A DNA stretch of 64,000 nucleotides, taken from positions 62,001-126,000 of the forward strand of contig JAHRHY010000006.1 of assembly GCA_019671135.1 (NCBI GenBank), written 5' to 3'. Positions within the stretch are counted from its first letter, which is position 1; the number at the start of each line of letters is the position of its first letter. Source of the DNA: Linnemannia hyalina. Lineage: Eukaryota > Mortierellomycota > Mortierellomycetes > Mortierellales > Mortierellaceae. The position numbers and the translations under genes were made by a program. Below the pieces are notes generated by a model, which was not told where the DNA came from, ran no database searches, and was given only the letters and a program-made list of their open reading frames with translations. Of the stretch, positions 35,101 to 45,659 are shown piece by piece.

Positions 35101-37653
35101 CTTTTGGAAATGAAAATATGTTTTTTTTGTGGGGAAGCTCTTTGTCCTTCTCACCGAGAACAAAAAAATAAAGGGGAGAAAAGGTACAGGACAAACAAAG
35201 GGAGCATCGTTTGACAGGAAAGGGACCAATGAGAGACCAAAGTGACGAGTCATAAATTAGATGGTTGGTACAGTGGGAGGCAAAAGAGAGGGAGAAGGAA
35301 CCATCGATTCGAACCCTTTGAAATGAAGAGATGCACATGAGATGGATAGCCTGGCAGGCAGGCTAATTATTGCAGCAACCATGTCAACAAACAAACTAAA
35401 GAAGAGCAACAGTAACAACTCTACTAGCGTGTGGTTCAGTCATCAAAAACAGCGGAGGAGACACACCGATGAGGACAGCTCTTCCTCACAAAAAAGACCG
35501 ACCTGGTTCTCTCCATTCATTTTCAAAAAGATGAAAAAGAAAAATTGAGAGAGGATTGGAATTGCAACTGACAATTGAGCGGAGAGAAGAAACACACGGA
35601 CATTTGAGCGTCTCCTTCATTGTTCTTTGAACGGGTTCGGGTTCAGAGAAGCGAGGAAAGGGAGAAGGAGAATGAACGAGAGGACCAAAGAGGACCGTTT
35701 TCTTTCAATTCCTTTGTCAGAGTGAAGTTTGAGGACTGAGAGTATGAGTGAGTTCGTGCGCTATTTTTTTGTCTTCGTTTGTGTCCGCAGCACTGGTGCC
35801 TCGAAAGAAAAAAACGATAATTTTTCTCACGATCATAACAATAACACCCTTACTGTTGGCCCTGACCATCTCGAGACTCGCTCTAGTTTCACATTCCCCG
35901 TTCCTCATTTCCTTCTGGTGTCCACGCTAGAAAGTCCCTTTTCCCCCGCTCATGGTTCTCTCTTTCTCTTATGACAACCATTACAGCAGAGATTTGGTCA
36001 TAGCTACTCTTCCTTTTCAAAGGAACGAGAAAAAAGAGGGAGGAATGGCGTCTACATCATGACGTCAAAGGTTGTCGGTCCTTTCCTCGTAAAAACAGCT
36101 AGCAAACAAGGAGTAATGTTACCTTTTCCACTACCTCTCATTTGTTTGCAATTCCCTCTCAAAGAAAATAAAAAGACAGTACGCCAACAACGACGCCATC
36201 AATCCATCAATCCATCACGTCAACGCCACATTCAGCTCTTTGACCTATGCTCTCTTACTCAGGAACCCGAGGCAACCATACAAGCAACAAATGAAAAAAA
36301 AATAATGTCTAGCTGGTTGTGCACGTTATTAACTGTCAACTTATTCGTCATCCTATTCTATGGTGCTTGCTCATACTACTCATGCATCAACGCAAGACCA
36401 CATCCTCATTGTGGTATTTTTTTGTTATTGGTTGTCTCTTTCTCTCTCTCTCTCCATTGTCCTCTTTTCCCCACCCCGCAGATTTGTATATTGCCCATCC
36501 CCATCGATGGTCGCAATTTGTTTTTGGGGGAGAGAGGACCATTGGAGAGTTGAACAAATGATGGGATGCATTTTGTCAGACTAGGATGTATTTGTGTTTT
36601 GTACGCCGACATTGTCATCCGTCCTTCCTCCTTTCAAGCTCTCTCCTTCTCCGTTGAACTCTTCATCCTCAGCTCCGGTTCTTTCTCTTTGCCTTTATGT
36701 CTTTTGGCTTAGTCATGAGTAAAAAAGAGACACGACAACCCATCGTGTTTCTTTTTCTTTTTTGTCAGGAATGTTTGCTATTCATGTGTAAAGGGTGAAA
36801 AGAACCGTTTCCAATAACGGAGGCAACACTCTTGCATTTGTAGCAGGGGTTGCTCTTCTGACCCACGGCAAAATGTGACTTCAAGTTGTTTTCTATTTTT
36901 GAAGAGTACATTATTGAACCCTGAGCTTGTCAGGTTCTCTTCAGCCAAGGAGGGGTCATTCGTTGACCGTAGCAAAAATAAGAAGGCGCTGCGAGGTTCT
37001 TTTTACTATTAAGACAAATGCAAACGGAGGCTATGTGATTCTCAACGAGCAATGGTGAACGCAAGGAAATGAAAAGAATGAAAAAATAGTACATTGTTGT
37101 TTGGGGGATGGATGTAAAAGTGGGCTAAATAAAGGTGCACGAAAGAAAGACGGAATCCGTGGGCAAGATGAGGTTTTGGTGTTGGTGGTGTGAGTTGTTT
37201 TATGTTACGAATGGAGGAAGGGAGTGTGCCCTGGACGACAGCCCTTGAGCGAGCGGCACATGCTGTTGCTCATCCTATTGAATTAGCCTTGCGTATTCTA
37301 AGTGAACGAGGGCAAAGTAAAAATATTTTTTGTTATTCCGCTCCGAGTCGCGATTGAATAGCTTTTCTTTATTCTCTCGCCCACTGCCTCCGTCATACCA
37401 AAAAAAAAAAAAAAAAGTTTACTTGCCCACGAGGAACCATCGAGAGTGGCCGTGAGGTTATTTTCTTCCTTTGTACAGTACACACACACAATTTCATAGA
37501 CTAGACTGGACCTTACTTCCCTATTGTTTAAAGTAATGTAAAGTACTTCATTCTTGACTTGACATAACATTATTGTCTTTTGTTCCGTGCTCGTCTTTTT
37601 CGTTCATGAATACATTGCTTCCGATCCTTCCGCTCCTCTTGACAAAACAAACA

Positions 37654-37660
37654 TATAAAT
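37654..37660 (+). promoter_or_regulatory. TATA box of the PEPCK gene
   Basis: TATAAAT lies 190 bp upstream of the PEPCK start codon and is followed by C-rich sequence (CCCCGCCCGCC) and a long C/T-rich leader. The spacing leaves room for a normal leader in a strongly expressed fungal gene. Confidence 0.6.
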
Positions 37661-37844
37661 ACCCTTACCCCGCCCGCCTAATTTCTCTTTGATTCATTTT
37701 CATCATCTCTCTTCTTCACCATCAAACCAACACTTCCATCCTTTCAAGGCTCCCGTTGCTTTACTTCCCTCCTTCCTTCCTTCTCTCTCTCTCCTTCCAC
37801 CAACAACTCCCCACTCTACAACCCCAATACAAACACATACAAAA

Positions 37845-39679
37845 ATGGCTCCCATCCGCAGCACCACCAGATCGCCCGCCGTTTCCATCTACAAGCACGA
37901 TGCCGCTTTGGACGCCTCCGTCGGAAAGGACGGTATCGACTATACCCGCGTCAACCTCCTCCGCAACACCGCCGTCGCCAAGCTCTACGAGGATGCTCTC
38001 CGCTACGAGCCCGGCACCTCCATCTCCTCTGCCGGTGCCCTCGTCACCTCCTCAGGAAAGAAGACCGGTCGCTCCCCCCGCGACAAGCGCATTGTTGATG
38101 AGGAGACCACTACGGAGGACATCTGGTGGGGCCCTGTCAACACCAAGTTGTCCGAGCATGCCTTCTTGATCAACCACGAGCGTGCCGTCGACTACTTGAA
38201 CACTCGTGAGCGCCTCTACGTCTTTGACGGTTTCGCCGGCTGGGACCCCAAGTACCGGTATGTGTTACATTGCAACTATTACTTTTCTTTCGCAGGACTA
38301 TGTGGAACGAACCATCATCGGATATTGTCGGATCTGCAAATGGAGAAGAAAAAGGAACCAAAAAAAAAGGAGGCGGCAAGGGGTGAAATGCATCGTTCCT
38401 AACCATCCCACATTCTTTTATTCTCCGATGACACAATAGCCTGAAGATTCGCGTTGTCTGCGCCCGTGCCTACCACTCCCTCTTCATGCACAACATGTTG
38501 ATCCGCCCCACCGAGGAGGAGCTCAAGACCTACGGAGAGCCCGACTTCACCATCCTCAACGCCGGCGCCTTCCCCGCCAACAGATACACCACCGGCATGA
38601 CCTCCAGCACCTCCGTCTCTATCAACTTCAAGCTTCGCCAGATGGTCATTCTCGGAACCGAGTACGCTGGAGAGATGAAGAAGGGTGTCTTCACCATCAT
38701 GCACTACCTCATGCCCAAGGCTGGCGTTCTCTCCCTCCACTCCTCCGCTAACCAGGGACTTCAGGGCGATACCTCTCTCTTCTTTGGTCTCTCTGGAACC
38801 GGCAAGACTACCCTCTCTGCTGACCCCGCCCGTGCCTTGATTGGTGATGATGAGCACGTCTGGACCGACACTGGTGTCTTCAACATCGAGGGAGGCTGCT
38901 ACGCCAAGACCATCGACTTGTCCGCCGAGAAGGAGCCCGAGATTTTCGGTGCCATCCGCTTCGGTTCCGTTCTCGAGAACGTTGTCTTTGACGAGGATAC
39001 CCGCATTGTCGACTACTCTGACAAGTCCTTGACCGAGAACACCCGCTGCGCCTACCCCATCGAGTACATCCCCAACGCTCTCATCCCCTGCATTGGCAAG
39101 CATCCCAAGAACATTGTCATGCTCACCTGCGATGCCCAGGGTGTCCTCCCCCCGGTCTCCAAGTTGACCTCTGCCCAGGCCATGTACCACTTCATCTCTG
39201 GATACACCTCCAAGATGGCCGGTACCGAGGACGGTGTCGTCGAGCCTGAGGCCACCTTCTCTGCCTGCTTCGGTCAGCCCTTCTTGGTCCTCCACCCTAC
39301 TCAGTACGCCACCATGCTCGCCCAGAAGATTGGTGAGCACAAGGCTGATGTCTGGTTGATCAACACTGGCTGGAACGGCGGTGCCTACGGAACCGGTAAG
39401 CGCATTGCTTTGAAGTACTCGCGCGCCATCGTCGATGCCATCCACAACGGCGAGCTCAAGAAGGCCGAGTACGTGACCTACCCCATCTTTGGCCTCGAGA
39501 TCCCCAAGGCCGTCACTGGTGTCCCCGCCGAGGTCCTCAACCCCGCCACTGCCTGGCAGGGAACCCCCCAGACCTTCAACGCCACCGTCTCCAAGCTTGC
39601 TGCTCTCTTCAACAAGAACTTTGCCAAGTACGCCGATCAGGCCACCGAGGACGTCATCGCCGCCGGCCCCAAGCTGTAA
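37845..39679 (+). CDS. pckA: ATP-dependent phosphoenolpyruvate carboxykinase
   Basis: This decarboxylates and phosphorylates oxaloacetate to phosphoenolpyruvate, the committed step of gluconeogenesis. Exons 37845-38257 and 38440-39679 are joined across a 182-nt GT-AG intron that splits an Arg codon, giving 550 residues (yeast Pck1 has 549). The P-loop [11 protein letters not shown] is near residue 254. The metal- and substrate-binding segment GDDEHVW and the stretch [10 protein letters not shown] follow, then [14 protein letters not shown]. The start [11 protein letters not shown] is in good context (AAAAATGG). Codon use is strongly C-ending, like the fatty acid synthase, suggesting high expression. 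AATAAA is at 39795. A 451-codon antisense open frame is a by-product of this codon bias. The gene converges on the ERCC1 gene. Confidence 0.97.
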
Positions 39680-40283
39680 ATTGGCTAGCTTTTGCTTGCC
39701 TTTTTGTCGTATACAAAAACACAAACTCTCCCTTCTCTTCATTGCATTATCCACAGCATCCTACCCCATATATCCACAAAGTGTACATAATAGAATAAAA
39801 ACTCATCATCAAACAAAGGAAACGTGTCCCAGTTCATTCTCCAATGGTTTCTATTTCGACTGTCGATAGGCACGTACCAGATTGCCGGTAATTGAGGCAC
39901 CCCCCTGTGCTGTCATATTTTTTATTCCAGGAATGAATGAATTAAAGCAATGGTAAGTAAGGGGCGATCATTTAACTAATTAAGTCTCCGCCTCGGTCTT
40001 CACTCCTCCTTCCATTTGCATGTCCGTCAACAAAGAGGATCAAGGTTGACGAGGAGGAAAATGTTTGGAGTAAGGTGGAAAGGAGTGGGACAAGTGTAGA
40101 AGGGGATCGGGGGGGGGGGGGGGTTTGGAACTGACAATGACTGGCGACAACTTAACAAGTCCACTGCATGTCCACAATGACGGCTGAGCAACAATGCAAA
40201 TAAATAATTGATTTCAGTCTTTATCCTGCAACAATCAACCTCGAGTTTGTTTATTTCTGAAGTAAACGCCCAAGTGTGTACAC
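39680..40283. other. Convergent 3' spacer with a G15 run
   Basis: The spacer holds the 3' ends of the PEPCK and ERCC1 transcripts. AATAAA for PEPCK is at 39795. A run of 15 G lies at 40109-40123. No gene is seen. Confidence 0.55.
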
Positions 40284-41770
40284 TCAAGGACGCTTGTGAC
40301 GCCTCTTTTTGGGATCGATAGCAAAGGGCTGGTCGAAAGCTTCCAGTAGCCGCTTGACCTTGCGTTCACCAAATCCTGGCAGTAGTCCCAACTCGTCCGC
40401 ACTTGCATCCATGATATTCTTCAGCGACTATTGAAAGAAGGTCAAACAGAAACATACAACGCTAAATCAATATTCGGGTCTTGCACTGTACAATGATGCT
40501 TCATCGGATACAGGCATGATGTTAAACGTACCCCAAAGGTGGAAGATAGGGTGATAATGTCGGTCTTGTTGATAGAAGGAATCTGCGTGAGCCCATCTGT
40601 TAGCTTGGAGAGGTAATCTTTCTCGACACGCTCCTTGATGGCATCGGGGGCCTTGTTCTCATACGCCTTGTAGGTCTCGATGTATCGGGCTGCTTCCTCG
40701 TTGCTCCACGCACAGACAAGTGTAAGGTCGTTGACCATGGCGACTCTTGTCAGTTCCCGGATGGCATGTTGGTGTGTGTCGACGTCGACGAGGAGAAGAA
40801 GAACGCGGAGGACGAATTGGTTGGCGAGACTTGCGATCCTGCTGAAGATGTATTCTGGGTGCAAGCGGTGGTAGCGGATGCTATGATGGGATATGGTTCG
40901 TAAGCAGGTCAGTGTGTTAATTAATTATCTCCGCATGTATAAAGAAGAACATGCACCTTTGTACGTTGTACGTGTCCCTTACCTCAAGAACAGGACACAG
41001 GATGTGGAGCCTACGACAAAGTCGGGCACGACTTCGCCATACTCGTAGGGGACATTCCTAATGAACTGGAGCAGCGGATTCCCTCGCTGCGAGGAGCTGA
41101 CGACGAGTGTTGCTTTGGATCTTGGTTGGAAGACTGGCGGTGCTACAAGTTTCTTTGCTCCCGCTGTTTCTGATGTTAATGTTGATGTAGAGTTCTGAGT
41201 TGATGCTTGTGTTGAGGTGGAAACAAGGGTTGACGTGCTTGACTGGGTGGATGCAAGTGATGACAATGTACTAGATGGTGTGAGTGTGGTGCGGGTTTGC
41301 GGCCGGTCGATGTCGTCAAAGAGGTCGTCGTTAAAGTTGACATCGCCCAAGTCGTCTCCGAACCCAAAGTCGTCGTCCTCCGCGGCTGCTTTGCTGGTCA
41401 TGTTATGACTCTGCTGCTGTTGTTGTTGGTAATGTTGCCTAGAGCTCACTATAACCGGAGTCGTCGTGGCCGTTGCTGATGAATTACTCCGAGGCTGATT
41501 ACTGGTGGAGCTTGTCATAGTGATGTGTGTAAGTGATGTCGATGTGCTTGAAGACGAGGAATGTGGAGTAGCAGAATTGGTGGCGTTTGTGTCTAATCTC
41601 TTGTTGTCGATGACAGCAGCAGCGATTCCCTTTGGTTTGAAGTGGATGGCGGGCTTATTAGCGTCGAGTTGTTTCCGTCGTTCCTCTAGTTCAGCGCGTG
41701 ATGGCAATTTGAAGGGCATTGCTGTTGTTGATGATTCTTTGCTTGTGGTGTCCTTGTCCTTGTTGCTCAT
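40284..41770 (-). CDS. ERCC1/Rad10-type DNA repair endonuclease subunit
   Basis: This is the non-catalytic partner of the XPF/Rad1 structure-specific nuclease in nucleotide excision and crosslink repair. Exons are 41770-40983, 40880-40532 and 40427-40284, giving 426 residues with GT-AG introns. The N-terminal ~225 residues are an extension not seen in the shorter human (297) and yeast (210) proteins. It is rich in Ser/Thr with a Gln run and an acidic patch (EDDDFGFGDDLGD), and MPFKLPSRAELEERRKQ looks like a conserved N-terminal helix. The nuclease-like core begins at GNPLLQFIRNVPYEY and includes VVGSTSCVLFLSIRYH and LVCAWSNEEAARYIE. Tandem helix-hairpin-helix motifs end the protein (IPSINKTDIITL, LGLLPGFGERKVKRL). 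The Met at 41770 was chosen because the upstream in-frame Met lies in poor leader sequence. Confidence 0.93.
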
Positions 41771-42061
41771 GGCTGTTCGAGAGGTTAAAAAGAGAGAGAG
41801 CGAGATTTGGGGAGGGTCCGTTTTCATGGTTTTCATGGGCTGTGAAAAGTAGTAGGGCGGACTGCCTTTTCTGGGATTAAGCTTTTGTCCCTTTTATTCT
41901 CCTTCCGCTCGGTTAACGCTTCTTTCGTTTCAACCCTCTTTCTCTTCACTCTCTAATCAACGCACACACGCTCCCTCCTCCAGCAACGCCCTCTCTTTAA
42001 ATTTCACTTCTTTCATCTGTATCCTACTTCGATACCACAAACTACACCACCAACTAGCCTT

Positions 42062-44102
42062 CATCGCGTCAGAGGAACGGTCCAGTCGTTCAGGAGAGGT
42101 CTCGACGGTCGGCTCACCAACTTTGAAGCTTATTATCATGAGGAGACCGGACAGCATCTCATCGACTAGGATGACATTATTGAGGCACCCCCCAGCGTCA
42201 ACTGCATCATGGACGGACCAAACCCCGTCCCCAGAGCAAGGGATAATCGCCGCAAGTTGTACGTCCTTTTTCCAATTGTAACTGATTATTTTTGTCTTTG
42301 TTAATATGCCCCTGGAGATAACCTTGACCCTTCCTTTTTGTGATAGTATCGAACTCCGATGTATCAAGTATCATCAGGACACCGATCGCTGGCACGACGT
42401 GGATCACACCAAGAAGGAATTGACCCGGATCCTTGGCATGTACCTCGACCTGGAGACCCTAGAGTTCAACTGTGGAGTCAGCAGCTCATTCCCAGTCTTA
42501 TTTCTCGTTCAAACCCTCGTCCAAAATAACATCCAGGTCCAGATGTTGCCACGGTCCCGTCATTACCGCCACCAGACCTATGAGTCCAAGACAACTTTGG
42601 CCAGCCACGACCCACCGCTGCACAAGTTGGATCTCGGAGATTATTTTTCTGCTGGGATGAGGTATTCATGGTGAAGGAGCTGTTCCTCATCTGCCCGCTG
42701 TTCGTAGATTTTGCAATGTCCTTCTCATCAGTTGTGGTGATTGATTCCGTACAACAAGCTAAGCGAGACGACGGCATTTGGGCAATTGTCGAGTTTGAGT
42801 CTCAGGTCGCGGGATGGGTATGGGATGCTGTTGAAGTGGGGTCTTAATCAAAATACGTCAATGATGCTGCAGAGCGGTCGCAGGATCCAGAACGTTAGGC
42901 CGAGTAGAGAAGAGACGACAGAGATTTAGGTTTCGGAACTTGAATGGCTATTGTGTTTTGAGCGCCTGAGTACGCCCAAGTTGACGATCCTTCCCAAGGC
43001 ATCGCCGTCGGCAGCGGCGGGGGCGGTTACTAGTGACACGGAGAGCGACAACAACAACTCGATCAGCAGCAAGGTCATCCGAGATATTCTGTCGATGGCG
43101 AGTCGCAAATGTCGGGGTCAAGCATTTAGTCCTTGCCTGTCCAATCGATAAGTCCTTTGACGTCCTTGCAGTAGGATCCACGATAACTAACACCCTGTCG
43201 ATTTCCAGTGTCCAACGGATGGACCTCCAAGCCCTTGTCGACAACAACAACACCAACAACAACAACAATACCACCGCTATAGCAACTTCTGGATCCGTTC
43301 CGTCTCCAGTCATCCTCATCTCGACAACTTTGGAAGAAGTGGCTCGTACAATCACCGTTCATTTGGAGACCATGTCTGACCAGGTTCTCCTCGATGCAGT
43401 CAGAGATGTTGTCTTGTACCAGCATTGGACGGTGACGGTGACGAGCGGTGGTGGTGCAGGACAAGCAGGAGGAGAGATGAAGATTGAGGTATTGATGGAC
43501 CATTCGAAGGAGGACAAGGACAGGATATTTGATCACCTTGTGTTGGACACCAGGAACGTCCCGGTCCAGAGAGTGTTTGGCCTGTTGGGTCAGTTGAATA
43601 GTAAGCGGTGAGGTAGTGGTGGTGAGGTCGATTACTCGTATCGGCTCATTTGGAGAGCTGCAGTGAGAGCAGTGGCGGGGAAAGCGTCGTACGAATTGCG
43701 GCCAGGTCGACCTCGTTCAGAGTTGGTGCTCTCGCAGAAGGATCATCCTGAGACGACTGCTGCTGCTACAGCATTGGTCAATATTGTTGTCAGGCGAGCG
43801 ACAGGGTTGGATCCGGAGTAGAAAACCATGAATGCATTGATCCCCATTGTCAAAGCCGAGGTTCAGAGTCCACAGGATCTTGGAGAAGGAGAGGCAAGGG
43901 AACCGTTTTCGTGGTTGAGAAGTATGATGTGACGACGGCTGTTGGAGCTGTGAAGGAAGAGGATGTGATGGAGTTCAGGGGGTTGATTTCGAAGGATGTT
44001 GGGTTTGCTGTGCATGACTTTTCGAGTGGGGATTTTGGTGATAAGTTGAGGCCGAGCTTTACATTTTCTATGATTAAATATTTTTTTTTCCATCGTTCAT
44101 GA
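42062..44102 (+). pseudogene. Decayed gene of unknown family, many frame breaks
   Basis: Coherent protein-like pieces follow one another on the plus strand in changing frames. The first reads LDGRLTNFEAYYHEETGQ, is broken by TAG at 42167, and continues DDIIEAPPSVN, then MDGPNPVPRARDNRR from 42209. A good 88-nt GT-AG intron (42259-42346) leads in frame to IELRCIKYHQDTDRW and YLDLETLEFNC. Further pieces are VFMVKELFLICPLFVDF (about 42660), KHLVLACPIDKSFDVL (43111), LETMSDQVLLDAVRDVV (43370), YRLIWRAAVRAV (about 43640) and EEDVMEFRGLISKDVGF (about 43960). The order and leucine content suggest one long LRR-type protein. I do not recognise the family. At least five breaks make it non-functional as it stands. 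Confidence 0.6.
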
Positions 44103-44228
44103 GGCATTTGCGCGTCAGTTGAGTGGGTGTGTAAAATTAAAGTTGCAAGGTGAACTCTGATCCACTTGAAAAAAAAACGTGTGCATGCTGGTTAAGAGAA
44201 CTCTTTATTACTAAGGGGCACAGGTACA

Positions 44229-44345
44229 ATGCAGGGTCAGGGATCCAAATTAACATCAGCGCAAGAGGCGTGTGGTTGTGCCGGCGCGGAGGATCGACTC
44301 TTTGTACAACACCAATCTTTCTTTTGCTGAGGATGGGGTATCATC
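44229..44345. repeat. Segmental duplication, copy 1 (upstream block)
   Basis: This segment and 47957-48072 share words such as CAAATTAACAT, AACATCAG, TGGTTGTGC, GACTCTTTGT and TCTTTCTTTTGCTGA in the same order. It is the upstream part of a duplication that also includes the TATA box and the beginning of the small gene. Confidence 0.7.
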
Positions 44346-44906
44346 GTGCCTGATATATGCCGAGCATCATGGTTCCATTCTTTGTGCCAATGGCTACCTC
44401 CATTTCCTTTTTCATTCCCTTTACTTCGCCCGTATCCCTGCACTCCTCATGCTTCCCACTTTGTCACTCCACCAGTCCTTCTTCACCATTTGGAGCAGAA
44501 AATGAGATAAATGGCATTTTAATAATGTCGCCCGTCTCAACGTTTTTGACATATTGACATAGAGAAAGAAAGACAGAAGATAGATTAGCGAACGGGTGCA
44601 TATTGACTGGACTGGATGGAGGTAAAGATTAAAACTCATTGGTAAAAAGCAAGAGGAGAGGAAGGGGAATTGAAGAAAGGTGGGAAGTTGTATGCATTCA
44701 TTTTGTTAGTCCTTGAGAGTTTTATTCGTTCAAGCGTCAAAAGTTGTTATGGTTGATGTTAAAAGAAAAAGGACAGGCTGTTTAGACAGCATCGTTAACT
44801 CATTCAAACTGGGAATCCGTCCTTCAAGTATGTGCTGGCTGTAGTATGTCCTCTTTGTTGATTTTGACAATGACTGAAGTATAGATGAATAGACCACTTC
44901 TCGACC

Positions 44907-44915
44907 TATAAAAGG
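44907..44915 (+). promoter_or_regulatory. TATA box, TATAAAAGG
   Basis: It lies 60 bp upstream of ATG 44967. The surrounding sequence (CTCGACC before, TCATCCAAAACAAAAC after) is repeated almost exactly at 48119 in front of the degenerate duplicate, so this core promoter was copied with the gene. Confidence 0.65.
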
Positions 44916-44966
44916 CTCATCCAAAACAAAACTTCATATTTTATTTTTCCCTTCCTATTCTCAATC

Positions 44967-45569
44967 ATGAGCATTTACAACAGCAACACCACCACCGCCA
45001 TGCCAACTTCAACCCATCTCTTGTATGACCTTAACGGAGAGCGCTACGACCTCTCCGTTAACATCCTTTTCAGCCCAACAGCATTCATCCCTGAATGCTA
45101 TATGGTGAAAATGACGGATGCTGAGAAGGACAAAATCGACAGGGACATCATAGATACCCGCCGAAAAGTATACGGGGGTAGTGCCCACCTCGACAGGGTC
45201 GACATAGTGGCGCTGGCAAACAAGGAGGCATCGAAGGCAATGTACAATCGCCGCGCCATTGCCTTGACCACCACTGCGACCCCCTCCACCCCCTCCACTC
45301 CTTCCACTCCTTCCACCCCCTCCAACCCGCCATCTCCCCCCACCCCCTCTACCCCAGCATTTCCCTCCACCCCCTCCACCCCCTCCATCCCTTCCACTCC
45401 ATCATCGCCCCCCGCCCACTTGTCAACCTCATCTCCATCCTCTCATCGCCCCCGTCTACCACGATCTTCCCTCTTGCCACAGGAGGTCTTGGCCCCAGCC
45501 CCATCGCGACATTGGTGCAGAAGGATCCGTGAGCGCAAGCAGCAGAAAACCTACCGTCTCCATCACTGA
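44967..45569 (+). CDS. Small protein with Pro/Ser/Thr repeat tail, unknown function
   Basis: This 200-residue single-exon frame follows a good TATA box. ATG 44967 or the Met at codon 12 could start it; the degenerate copy at 48234 begins with the second. Residues about 12-90 form a charged globular-looking part (LYDLNGERYDLSVNILFSP, MVKMTDAEKDKID, HLDRVDIVALANKEA) that recurs in two damaged copies near 48.3 and 48.5 kb. Residues about 105-155 are PSTPSTP-type repeats encoded by a CCCTCCACC-like minisatellite (45279-45414). A basic C terminus (CRRIRERKQQKTYR) follows. There is no signal peptide or membrane segment. I know no family for it. Three related copies suggest a lineage-specific gene spread by local duplication. 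Confidence 0.5.
   Translation: MSIYNSNTTTAMPTSTHLLYDLNGERYDLSVNILFSPTAFIPECYMVKMTDAEKDKIDRDIIDTRRKVYGGSAHLDRVDIVALANKEASKAMYNRRAIALTTTATPSTPSTPSTPSTPSNPPSPPTPSTPAFPSTPSTPSIPSTPSSPPAHLSTSSPSSHRPRLPRSSLLPQEVLAPAPSRHWCRRIRERKQQKTYRLHH
45279..45414. repeat. C-rich minisatellite encoding PSTP repeats
   Basis: Imperfect 9-bp units of the CCCTCCACC/CCTTCCACT type lie within the small gene and keep its frame. Confidence 0.8.
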
Positions 45570-45659
45570 ATAAAATACCGAGCAACATACCTTCATTCAC
45601 CTCTGCCTTTGTTAACTTTTCAATCATTGAGTCTTTATTTTCTTTAATTTTCAGTAACT

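Larger units (their letters stand above)
31812..37844. other. 6-kb stretch with no recognised gene
   Basis: No exon, tRNA or known repeat family could be identified. The DNA is full of homopurine and homopyrimidine tracts, including (CT)n at 32107-32139, runs of A or T at 33206-33217 and 37399-37416, and many GGAAAG/CTTTCC patches. Open frames up to about 160 codons occur, but their translations are basic or Ser/Phe-rich and unlike any family I know. The distal end is the promoter of the PEPCK gene. Candidates for the rest are long regulatory sequence, a noncoding RNA, or old decayed elements. Confidence 0.5.
44103..44966. other. Upstream region of the small repeat-protein gene
   Basis: Contains the first copy of a duplicated block (about 44229-44345; the second is about 47957-48072) and the TATA box at 44907. 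No gene is recognised. Confidence 0.5.

Noticed and set aside
34859..35338. 159-codon minus-strand ORF in the gene-poor block
   Set aside because: Ser/Phe/Lys-rich translation with no recognisable domain or splice context.
36059..36553. 164-codon plus-strand ORF in the gene-poor block
   Set aside because: Low-complexity translation without motifs, and several equally open overlapping frames.
37222..37240. 15-base match GTGTGCCCTGGACGA with 47602-47616
   Set aside because: A match of this length is expected by chance in a 64-kb self-comparison and the flanks do not align.
38399..39754. 451-codon open frame antisense to PEPCK
   Set aside because: Same effect of codon bias; no recognisable domain, and it runs across the PEPCK intron boundary.
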